From: Chrysogorgia sp. JL179-B06
Taxonomy: Eukaryota; Cnidaria; Anthozoa; Scleralcyonacea; Chrysogorgiidae
Reading direction: 5' to 3'
DNA length: 64,000 bases
Assembly (NCBI GenBank): GCA_035772405.1
Contig: JAYKKM010000180.1
Location: forward strand, 779,001-843,000
Shown piece after piece: positions 11,799 to 64,000 of the stretch; position 1 is the first letter of the stretch, and every line of letters begins with the position of its first letter. Below the pieces are notes generated by a model, which made no database searches, was not told where the DNA came from, and saw only the letters and a program-made list of their open reading frames with translations. A program made the position numbers and the translations under genes.

Positions 11799-12560
11799 TT
11801 ATATCGCCATATAAACATCATTATCTTTCATATTTCTTCCACACTTATCATGAAAATAAAAACGTTCTGAAAGGGCTTCATTTGAAAAATGTTTATAATT
11901 TGATAATGTAAAACAACAAACCTTATCATTACTAAAATAACCATTTTCCACTTTTATTTTCTCATGCAATGATTTTTCTTCATCAATATAAATTGATTTT
12001 ATGGGGGTGTCGTTGTTGGTGGTTGTGTTGTTGCTAGGGAGGGGTTTCTTTTTCTTCAATACTCTTTTTCTGCTTGTAGTAGCAACAGCTTGTGGTTTCG
12101 GATCAGTCGCATGATTATGTTTTCTTAAACCAATGATATAATCATTCGAAGAATCTTTCTTTTTAATATGAAATCCTCCCCACTGATCAACCCATGAAGC
12201 TGCAGAGGTAGAAACCAATAGGGATGTTGCGGATGTTGATGGTGTTGGGTCATCGTCAAATACCAGATCATCATTGGGTATTTCGTTATCTTGAGTTTGA
12301 TAACAAATTTCCAAACCACCCCACTCATCTGTACGAATCAAACGACATTTTTGCTTTGTCCAATTTTCAAAAGAAACAACTTCAACAAATATTTGTCCTG
12401 CTTTCTCTTGAATATTAATCTTGTTAAGCGCATTCAATAGAGCAGGAATATGTTCTGCTTTCACATCAATATGAGAATTGATTATATACTTTTCACATTT
12501 TTTACTTGTAGGATAGGATTTTTTTAGATAGATTTCAATCAAAGATTCAAAATAACACAT
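11799..12560 (-). CDS. Intact 253-aa ORF next to the integrase, unknown function
   Basis: An ATG at 12560 opens a frame of 253 codons, the longest uninterrupted non-repetitive frame in the window. The N-terminal third is a compact mixed sequence (MCYFESLIEIYLKKSYPTSK) with a helix-rich look (IPALLNALNKINIQEKAGQI). The middle (about residues 95-190) is Asp/Ser/Thr-rich with a basic patch, SRKRVLKKKKPLPS. The C-terminal part has two Cys and several His residues, CCFTLSNYKHFSNEALSERF, which might bind metal. I do not recognise it. Strand and position fit a Polinton accessory gene, yet it is intact while its neighbours are broken. Confidence 0.5.
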   Translation of the reverse strand: MCYFESLIEIYLKKSYPTSKKCEKYIINSHIDVKAEHIPALLNALNKINIQEKAGQIFVEVVSFENWTKQKCRLIRTDEWGGLEICYQTQDNEIPNDDLVFDDDPTPSTSATSLLVSTSAASWVDQWGGFHIKKKDSSNDYIIGLRKHNHATDPKPQAVATTSRKRVLKKKKPLPSNNTTTNNDTPIKSIYIDEEKSLHEKIKVENGYFSNDKVCCFTLSNYKHFSNEALSERFYFHDKCGRNMKDNDVYMAI

Positions 12561-13375
12561 CGTGCGTGTTAATTATTACATAATATAATTTAATATCGCC
12601 CATTAAAATATTTAAGAAAATTACAAATATATGTACAAAAGAACTGTACAGAAAAACTAAGAATATTGAAAGAAGTTTAAAAGAAATGTCACGGGAAATG
12701 TTTAAGACAAGCCACAGGGAGTTCTAACGTGGTCTAAATAATACCCGTTAAGGTCTCTTCCCAACACAGTGAACCTACATGTTTATCAGTATAAATATTA
12801 CTAGCGACGGAACATCTACAAAACAGCTACAAATGATCGTATTCGTTCGTATAAAAGGCTGTGTAACCACGGCTTACCTTACTCGGCCCAGATCCACGCG
12901 GGCTCGGGCTTTCAATTGATCAATTTTGAAATCCCCAAGAATAATATCACTGTCAATACTAGAGATAAACTAAGACAGATCATGCACATCCGACGCCCGA
13001 TATAAGCACAACAAATAAAAATTGGTTTGAGGGCGAATCAATACAACCCATAAGAATTCGTTCTTTCCTAGTCGTAGTCTTCAAACTTCCGATACAAGTG
13101 CCTCCAATAGGTATATACAAAGTACGAGGCACAAACTAAAAGATTGAGAGCAACATGCGGCCGCCATCTTGACCATTAATCTTGATTAGGAATATAAAGA
13201 ACAACAAATTACAAATATGATAAAAACGTGATTTGACGAGCAATAATTGATTTGCAAACCGAGTTCGATAATTGTTTTATTATTCAATTTATTTTTAACA
13301 TTGTTTTACCTTTTCTGTGTTTTTGTCATGCTTTTAATTCCAAGTCACTTGGTATAGGAAAAAGTATTTTCAGAG
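12561..13375. other. Stretch without recognised feature
   Basis: No convincing ORF, RNA gene or inverted repeat was seen. The last 130 bases (ACCGAGTTCGATAATTGTTT and surroundings, about 13255-13300) recur near 38025, which suggests a shared dispersed repeat. Confidence 0.5.
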
Positions 13376-14120
13376 ATGGAGTTTATTGCGCGTGAGCAGA
13401 TTTTATTCAATTTCGTTCCTCCTGGACTCAGGTTTGGACTGGCCATTGTGCCAGAACACAATGGCATTTTGTGGCAGCACAATGGGTGGCCATTGTTCTG
13501 GCACAAGGATGGCACAATGGCCAGTCCTAGCCTGCCTGGACTGCGCGAGGAACGAAAGGCTCTGGCCGCAACGGGGATTTTTAGTGTATTCTGATTGGTT
13601 CTCTCTAAAATAAACAATTTGGAAAAAATGGCGGATCGTTTACCAAGAAGGCCGGTATCTCCCAAAATTTCTAGTTGTAGATGTTGTAATTCAAACATCA
13701 GTAATTCTTAAGAACCATCCCGTAGATCTATATGGTCAGAAGTCATATGAAGAGGAAACACTTACTGCAGGAAGTACGGAAGCACGGCGAGGACGTCCTT
13801 TCTAGCTAAAACAACCGCTTTCAAAATTCCTCATATTGCTTACTTTCAAACTTATAATCTTCAGTCTATAATCTAGAGCATCGTGAAAACAAAGGCATTC
13901 TTCTTGGCTCGCATTAACATCGTCCGCCATTTTTTTGTTGATCTCGTCCCCAGCGCCTGCGATGGTATGCTTCCGGTCCGACATTATCGGACTAAAAACC
14001 CGTTGCGGACAGATCCTTTCGTTCCTCGCACAGTCCAGGAGAAACGCAGGCTCTGAGGACGAGATTGAATTTTATTTACGGCAAAACAACGACTGTGTCT
14101 TATGCGCATGCTCAGACGAT
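13376..14120. mobile_element. Foldback element with nested hairpins
   Basis: Segment 13528-13637 (CTGGACTGCGCGAGGAACGA onward, to ATGGCGGATCG) pairs with 13921-14040 in inverted orientation. Outer blocks near 13400-13437 and 14045-14078 (TTCAATTTCGT / ACGAGATTGAA) also pair. Inside the left arm is a second hairpin at about 13436-13525 built on CTGGCCATTGTGCCAG. Short ORFs start at each ATGGCGGA, but none is recognised. Confidence 0.6.
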
Positions 14121-15087
14121 TATCAGTTGGCAGTTATTTGAAGCAGATATAGCGACTACACAGTCACTGAATGTTGTCACGATCAAATAACATTTTTGGC
14201 GTAACTGGCGGGAAAGACAAAATGGTCGTCTTAAATAAACGCTTCCTACTTCAAGGATACCCGTTTATATTGCTTTCTAAGGCGACAATGAAGAAGGAGA
14301 AAGAAACATCGTTTATGGGTGCGAAAACGAGAACACCTCGGAACAACTTGTCTCAATTGAAAAGACAATTTTGTTTCTCTTCCATAAACTTCTCATAATA
14401 TTCAATAATCTCTGCCTTTGGTTGCACTTCGGTCGCCTCGGAGGCCATCTTGAAGTTACAACAGGATGCACTATGGGAATTATTGTGTCGTTGAAAGTCG
14501 TTCACGGTCACTGAGAACTGAGATAGAATTTATTCTATCTCAGCGACTATGTCGCTCGCGGTCGTTGCCAGTCGCTAGCGGTCTTTCCTACACCGTTCAA
14601 GACGTCGACAGCGACAGCCACGGACCACGTAATCCTAGCTTGCCTATAAACTATCCAATTCTGTTTTTTGGAAACTTGACAATTACAATAATCACATTTT
14701 TTATTTCTATCATATAAACTGTCATTCTTAAAATATTAAGTGAACTAACTTCGACAATAATTGAGAAAAAACCTGTACAATGTTCTTGGTTTTGCGCATA
14801 TACGAAAATATCCTCGAATGACGGAGTGGAATCAAGACAAAATAGAACAGTTTTTGAGCAGCAGGAAATGTTCTTTTTCATATGAAGCCGCACAGTACGT
14901 TACAATACATAGATGACCTATTCCGTCTTGATCATTAGTTTCTTATCACATGTACATGTACATGCATTCCAGCATACACGTATCTCTCGTCTCTCGTCGT
15001 GTTTCATAATTTGTTTTCTAAACAACACTCCGAAGTTTTTGAAGATTCCCATTTATTAATTAGACTTCTCGGGTTTTCTTCAACAGG
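14121..15087. other. Mostly unassigned sequence downstream of the USP9X-like gene
   Basis: A perfect hairpin lies at 14516-14541 (CTGAGATAGAAT, TT loop, ATTCTATCTCAG). A minus-strand ATG at 14448 opens a 31-codon frame beginning MASEATEVQPKAEIIEYY; it could be an isolated first exon, but nothing supports expression. A minus-strand AATAAA near 15053-15058, about 30 nt after the USP9X-like stop, is a candidate polyadenylation signal. Confidence 0.35.
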
Positions 15088-58492
<43,405 letters not shown>

Positions 58493-58705
58493 CTACACAG
58501 CAAAGAAAAAAAGAGACAATAAACAGTGAGCAGGAGCGTTATTACTTGGCAGAAAATTCGCGAAAAAAAAGTGTAAGCGAAAATGAGTCTACAATGTGAG
58601 TTTTGAGGTTTGGTTGTTGAAAGATAGAACCTATATGTCAATATTTGTAGCTGTGGCAATTTTATAAAAAGTTGAATATTCGGGAAAATTTAACTAGACA
58701 CCACT

Positions 58706-58748
58706 CCCCCCCCCCCCCCCCCCACCCCCCCCCCCCCTCCCCCCCACC
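58706..58748. repeat. Poly-C tract
   Basis: About 43 bases, nearly all C, with single A and T interruptions. Possibly length-unstable. Confidence 0.95.
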
Positions 58749-59084
58749 CAAATTACAATGAGTGAGTAATTTTGATATAGGATATCTAGAAACAAACAAG
58801 CAACAAGAAATATTTAATAAGATACTGGATTTAGTCCTATACTACAGCTCAACATACATAAGGATGTGCCGTATACTATTATAAAGTATATCGGATAAGT
58901 ACGTTTACACACTGCGATTAATCGGGCCCGATTTATGGTTTAGACGCATGGTAAGTAAGGAGAAATAGGAAGAGTAAGGATTACGAGCCCACAAATCATC
59001 TCTAAACCATAAATCAAAATTCTAAAATTATATATTACCACTAATCCTCGGTTCCGTCAGAGACGTTGTCCCCATTGAATCGCG

Positions 59085-60193
59085 ATGACGGTGGTCTACT
59101 ACCAGAAGCTTATTTGCATCTTGTTAATAGATAACGTCATTCATGTGTTTGATACCGTTGATCACGATATTCTTTTGTCACGTTTGTTGAACAGATTGTG
59201 CTCTGCAGTGGTTTCGTTCCTATTTGAGGATCGACGTCAATTTGTTTGCATGGATAATGTTAGATCTGCTGTTAAACATGTGGTTTCTGGAGTGCCTCAA
59301 GGGTCACGGCACCATTGGGTGATATATTACGTGAACATGGCATGTCATATCATCTTTATGCTGATGACTCCAGCTTTTCGTATCTTTCCGCCTTACCAGT
59401 GATGACGAGCTTGCCTTTGCTGTTAACAAGATCAAGATTTGTGTTGCTGCGCTCGAAAAATGGATGTGTCAGAACAAGCTAAAACTCAATAAGGAAAAGA
59501 CGGAGCTGCTTATCATCGGATCGAAATATCGCGCCGAGCCAAAAGTAGAGTCTATGGACATATGAGATCAGAAATTATAAGTCCTAGTGATTCTGCTAGA
59601 AATATAGGTGTAGTTATTGATAAATATCTTAGCATGTCTGATCATGTAAGTCCTCACTCTAACAGTTGAGGCGTTTAGCAAAAATCAGAAAGTATTTAAG
59701 TTTTGACTCAAATAAGATCCTTATTCACGCACTTATTACTTCTAGGTTAGATCACTGTAATTCTCTTTTATATGGTATCAATAAACTGTCGTTACACAAA
59801 CTTCAGTATGTCCAAAATTCGGCTGCACATCTTCTTACATTTACTGGAAAGTTTGAGCATATAAACACCTGTACTAAAAGAACTCCACTGGCTTCCGGTA
59901 GAGCAACGTATAATTTTTAAGTTGTTACTTATTACATTTAAGGCATTACATAACTTAGCTCCTGGTTATGTCACTGAAATGTTGACTTGCTGTAGACCTT
60001 CTAGGCAGCTTAGATCTTCTTCAGCTAATTTGCTATGTTTACCTAGATCTAATACCAAGACTTATGGGGATAGTGCTTTTAGTATAGCCGCCCCGACCTT
60101 GTGGAACTCCTTGCCCAGGAACATTGTAACTGTATTGACAGTTGAGCAATTTAAAAGAGACCTTAAAACGTTTCTTTTTAGAAACACTTTTAA
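59085..60193 (+). pseudogene. CR1/L2-like LINE, 5'-truncated, interrupted at its stop codon
   Basis: Seen: VFDTVDHDILLSRLLNRL (59148-59200), VSGVPQGS (59285), SSLYADDSSF in another frame (about 59345-59380), ALEKWMCQNKLKLNKEKTEL (59450-59510), SRLDHCNSLLYGINKLSLHK (59745-59805), and FKALHNLAPGYVTEML, then YGDSAFSIAAPTLWNSLPRN and FKRDLKTFLFRNTF up to 60190. The last codon AAT is followed by a Helitron-like insertion. The native TGA is at 61208-61210, on the far side. Several frameshifts are present. Confidence 0.88.
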
Positions 60194-61205
60194 TCCCCTC
60201 GCCCGGCGCGAAGCGCCGGCCGAAGGCCGAAGGCCTGAGGGCGAGGGTGTTAATATCGACCGGCGTTTAGTCCCTTAACACGCGAGATCCAAGCCGTTCC
60301 TAGATCTAGGATCAGTTTATAGGTTTATATATATATATATATGCATCAACCGTCCTCATGCGCGGCATCAGAAAATGTGGCACTGGTAACTAGATACTCA
60401 GATTAAATTGAACCGTCACAAGAGACATAGTTTTTTGAGGAAATAGAAATCCGAGTATGTATTTTGACTCGCTAATTCCAAATCTGTTTTCAGAATTGAA
60501 AACGGTTATATATTGATCGAGATTATCATCGCCGACCAAGCCCGGACTAATTTCTAAGTACATAAACCATTTTTACGAAGGGTATTCACGTTCTCGTAAT
60601 ATAGTAGACACATATGTTATGTATTTTGACTCGCTAATTCCAAATCTGTTTTCAGAATTGAAAACGTTTATATATTGATCGAGATAATCATAGCCGACAA
60701 AGCCGACTAACTTTCTAAGTACATAAACCATTTTTACGAAGGGTATTCACGTTCTCGTAATATAGTAGACACATATGTTATGTATTTTGACTCGCTAATT
60801 CCAAATCTGTTTTCAGAATTGAAAACGGTTAAATATTGATCGAGATAACGTTCAAAATAATATACGATGAAGTGACCAGTTTATAATCGACTAATTTCGA
60901 AGTACATAAACCGTTTTTACGAAGGGTACTCACGTTCTCGTAATATAGTAAACGCGTATGTTATGTATGTTGACTCGCTAATTCCAAATCTGTTTTCAGA
61001 GTTTAAATCGGTTAAATATTGGCCGAGATAACGTTCAAACATTTCTTCGACGAAACGGGCTTTTGGAAATTGTGAATTTTTGCAAAACAGAAATACATGC
61101 CACGGCGTGCGAGGTCTGGGCACCATGGATGGAGAAATTCCCGTAGGGGGGGGGGGGGGGGTAGAAAAGGCGGGCGAGGGGATTATTGCGAATTCGTATT
61201 TCTAG
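60194..61205 (+). mobile_element. Helitron-like element, complete ends (1012 bp)
   Basis: The 5' A|TCCCCTCGCCCGGCGCGAAG is followed by nested GC palindromes (CGGCGCGAAGCGCCG). The 3' end is GGGCGAGGGGATTATTGCG, then AATTCGTATTTCTAG|T. The interior has four tandem copies of a 161-183-bp unit (starts 60456, 60618, 60779, 60962) containing TTTTGACTCGCTAATTCCAA. No Rep/helicase. Insertion between A and T in the LINE is precise and without duplication. Confidence 0.85.
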
Positions 61206-61360
61206 TTGAGTATTTTCTATTATATAGTTAGTAATTATTATTCTGTGTATTTTTAGCCACTGGTTGTAAAATAGATTAGTTTTGAATTTATTGAGTTGTA
61301 AAGCGCTTAGAAACCTTGTTATAAGCGCTATATAAGTATTTGTATTATTATTATTATTAT
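61206..61360 (+). pseudogene. 3' untranslated tail of the interrupted LINE
   Basis: It begins TTGAGTATTTTC, supplying the LINE's stop codon. It then runs to GTAAAGCGCTTAGAAACC, ATAAGCGCTATATAAGTA and a (TTA)n tail at 61345-61360. This GCGCT..AAGCGCTATATAA tail is typical of CR1/L2-like LINEs. Confidence 0.82.
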
Positions 61361-62516
61361 TTATTCTATGAGGGTATAAATAGGGATCACAACCTTACAA
61401 CGATCACCCCTGATGAAGACATTAGATTGGAGTGTCGAAACGTTGGGTCATGGACAGTAACTTTTAAAGTTACGTTCAAAAACATTTTAAACCAGAATAG
61501 CGTCAAACCAGGAAATTTTTTTTTTTAATGTTGTAATAGTTTCTAGATAGGGTTAATGAATCGATTTTTGTAAGGACCCTGATGAAAAACACTGTTTAGG
61601 TGACTCGGGTATCCTCATTGAAACGAAATGAAAACTTCATTTACAAAAGGTAACACTAAATTCTTGACTTGCAACCAATCCCTTGAGACTCCGAAGACAA
61701 AGGTTTGGTGTGGTGCCACAAACAAAAGAAGTTAATGATATTCTTTTGTCTAAGTTCCACCAAGATGGCTGCCGTGACGTAACGTGCAAGTCATCAATAG
61801 TGAAAACACTAATAAAGCTGTGGCCCACAATGATTATTATTAAAGATTATTATTGTAAAATAATTAGTCACGGAAGTCGAGGTAATTATCGGTGAATCAC
61901 TGATAATCACTAATTTTAGTAGAAATTCACAGGTAACTATCAGAGAGAAAAAAAGAAAGCAAGGAAAATGTTTTAATTATTTCATTTGTTATTTTCGGAA
62001 GTTGCGCAGCGATGAACAGTGATGAGTGAGATCACATGATTTTACGTAATCACCACTCAGACAACAAAACTCAACAGAATAAACGAACATGCTCTGAGCA
62101 CATATATACGTAAAATGCGCTTAACAAAAAACGATTTTGCTATCAATTCAAGCAGAACTACAAGTAGAAGACTGAATTAAAAACTGAGTTAACCAGCTTA
62201 CTACCCCCCCCCCCTCACTTTTTTAAAAATAGAGAGAGCTTTATATTAAAAAGTTACAGAATCTGACTTTCATACTTCGTGACAGCTAGTCTTTAATAGG
62301 TTTAGTTATTTTTAACAGTCATCCACAGCCTACATATGCACGCAGAGTTTATAAAAGCATTGTTAAGTTAGAATCTGTTTAAAAAACTGATTGTTGTGTT
62401 TAGCTTTTTACGTTGGACTGTCGATTTACGCTATTGGACCATGCCGTAGAATCGCGCTTGCTGTGCATACACATTTAACTAAGTTATAGTTATTAAATTC
62501 AAAGATTTAGTTAATA
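61361..62516. other. Unassigned repeat-like sequence
   Basis: CCCTGATGAAGACATTAG with GTGTCGAAACG (about 61409-61441), and again GACCCTGATGAA with TTGAAACG (61566-61625), resemble motifs common near Penelope-like element ends. A C run lies at 62204-62214. No gene is recognised. Confidence 0.4.
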
Positions 62517-62900
62517 CTAGAAATACGTGTACGCAACAACCCCTCTACCCGCTTACTGTTTGAGGCTTTAATATTGCCAAACCGAACAGATTTTCAAAGT
62601 GCTTATTTTTTGGGTGCAATTTGTGGGTATAGTGTACTGAACAGAACCCAAGTGGGAAAGTCTGCCAACACAATTGTCTCGCAGGCAGGGTTGGAAACCA
62701 ATTGTGTAACTATTGATTATTGAAATTAATAATTAATTTTAATAATTATTAATTTAAATAATAATTTTATTAATTATATATTACATAATTAAAGTTAATT
62801 ATGTCAGTTATGCTTTTAATAATAAATTTCATGCATGTTTACAGTAACAGTGGCATACTCATAATTTTACTCAAAGTACAATTGTATTCACGAGACTGCA
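62517..62900 (-). mobile_element. Helitron-like 3' end, partial copy
   Basis: CTAGAAATACGTG, then TACGCAACAACCCCTCTACCC, is the inverted form of the 24576 terminus. The interior after about 62690 is AT-rich without a recognisable 5' end in the window. Confidence 0.6.
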
Positions 62901-62913
62901 TAACCTTGTACAT

Positions 62914-63118
62914 ACATGTACCCTACTGTAATAATGTAATCTGCATGTTCCTTATTGCCTAATTGTCAGTATAAGCAGATACTGTACATGTACCCTACTG
63001 TAATAATGTAATCTGCATGTTCCTTATTGTCTAATTGTCAGTATAAGCAGATACATGTACCCTACTGTAATAATGTAATCTGCATGTTCCTTATTGTATA
63101 ATTGTTATTAGCAGATAC
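62914..63118. repeat. Tandem repeat, about 72-76 bp x 2.8
   Basis: The unit begins CATGTACCCTACTGTAATAA and includes TGTAATCTGCATGTTCCTTA and ATTGTCAGTATAAGCAGATA. Two full copies and a shortened third. Confidence 0.92.
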
Positions 63119-63157
63119 CAAAAGATTCCATACCTAAATTTATCCTAGACCAAATTG

Positions 63158-63350
63158 ATAAGCCTGATAAACCTTTTATTCTTTTAGAAGACTTCTGTTT
63201 CTTAACTTTTATTAATATTATATAATTATGCACATTCATGTACCAGTATTTCAATGGTATTCAAGTACCGGTAACACAATTTCAAAAAATGAAATGACAA
63301 AAGCCCATAATATACAACAAAGAACGATATTGCTTAATTTAATTATTTCA

Positions 63351-63385
<35 letters not shown>

Positions 63386-64000
63386 TCAGGATGAAATTCC
63401 TTTCAGCTGCTTCTTGTCAGTGAGGTGACCACTTGTTTAATCCCTAACATGTTCCCTGACACAGTGAGTGTTACCTCACCCAATTATACATTATACAGTA
63501 TTTATCCTTCAAAAGCTGTGTAAAAATATACATTGAAAGCCTAGGACTATGGCACTGTCCAGGCCTACTATCCAGGACAAAGGTGAATTTAAACAGACAC
63601 ACTAAGCCATTGGCCAGAAGGGCATATGCCATAATAACAGATGAGCATAAATGCTAATTGTTATAGCCAGTATGGTGTATGTTTACACTATTAAAGTCAA
63701 TAAAATGTAAGCCATGCAGGCCCAGGTCGTGGCTGGCCTATAGACCTGGTTGATCCTATAGACTTGCAATATATGTAAACACAGCTAAAGTCTGTAATTT
63801 TTTACATCCTTACTACAAGACACCAGTATACTCTATATCAGCTTTAGTTTTGCAATGAGTGTTGTCTGACTATATATTGATAAGCTCGATAAACCTTTTA
63901 CTCTGTTAGAAGACTTCTGTTGCTTTTATTAATATATAATCTTATTATATTATATAATTATGCATACATGTACCAGTATTTCAATGCTATTCAAGTACTG
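63158..64000. repeat. ~115-bp direct repeat at the right edge
   Basis: Copy 1 (about 63158-63275) and copy 2 (about 63878-64000) share GATAAACCTTTTA, TTAGAAGACTTCTGTT, ATATAATTATGCA and GTACCAGTATTTCAATG. A (TA)n run lies at 63353-63381. No gene in between. Confidence 0.75.

Larger units (their letters stand above)
1360..12560. mobile_element. Degenerate Polinton/Maverick, about 11 kb
   Basis: One stretch carries a protein-primed type B DNA polymerase, an A32-like packaging ATPase, capsid-type genes and a retroviral-type integrase, which is the hallmark Polinton gene set. PolB and ATPase are on plus; capsid genes and integrase are on minus. Almost every gene is frameshifted, and two LINEs (3273-3950, 9595-11085) have inserted. 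I did not find terminal inverted repeats or a 6-bp target duplication, so the outer limits are those of the recognisable genes. It lies downstream of the USP9X-like gene. Confidence 0.85.

Noticed and set aside
60190..60278. C-terminal extension NPLARREAPAEG of the LINE protein
   Set aside because: It is Helitron-like sequence read in frame. The true stop codon is on the far side of the insertion.

Overview
This is a eukaryotic, AT-rich, animal-type window: one large intron-rich gene surrounded by and filled with transposable elements. There are no operons or bacterial genes. The transposon mix (Polinton, Penelope-like, CR1/L2-like and R2-like LINEs, Helitron-like, Mutator-like and many palindromic TTAA or TA elements) suggests a marine invertebrate. 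A cnidarian is my best guess, but that is inference, not proof.

The host gene is the 3' part of a USP9X / fat facets orthologue (ubiquitin-specific protease) on the minus strand. I assembled 13 exons by hand between 58492 and 15088. All have AG/GT splice sites, the reading phases are compatible throughout, and together they give 476 residues ending at a stop. The order follows the C-terminal region of human USP9X as I remember it, downstream of the catalytic domain. The remaining 5' exons lie beyond the right edge. Introns run from 72 bp to 14.2 kb, and nearly all of their length is repeats.

Layout. 1-1300: a foldback element and a Helitron-like end. 1360-12560: a degenerate Polinton/Maverick with PolB and packaging ATPase on plus and capsid-type genes, integrase and one intact 253-codon ORF on minus, broken by two LINEs. 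12600-15000: a foldback element and unassigned sequence. 15088-29521: last exon and last intron, holding a 19-bp minisatellite, a Penelope-like RT, a 9-bp-TSD element with a RecQ-like fragment, an R2-like LINE, a Helitron-like element, palindromes, and a TTAA element enclosing a second element packed with 21-bp and 79-bp minisatellites. 29521-37767: seven exons among palindromic MITEs. 37768-49766: a terminal-repeat element containing a 15-bp minisatellite, two exons, and a 17-bp satellite split by a long-TIR element. 49766-58492: three exons, a ~100-bp repeat array, a Tigger/pogo-like MITE and further foldbacks. 58500-64000: a CR1/L2-like LINE whose stop codon is split by a Helitron-like insertion, then further repeats.

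The ubiquitin protease is the only clear host gene. The most unusual pattern is non-autonomous DNA transposons acting as shells around tandem arrays, sometimes nested several layers deep.
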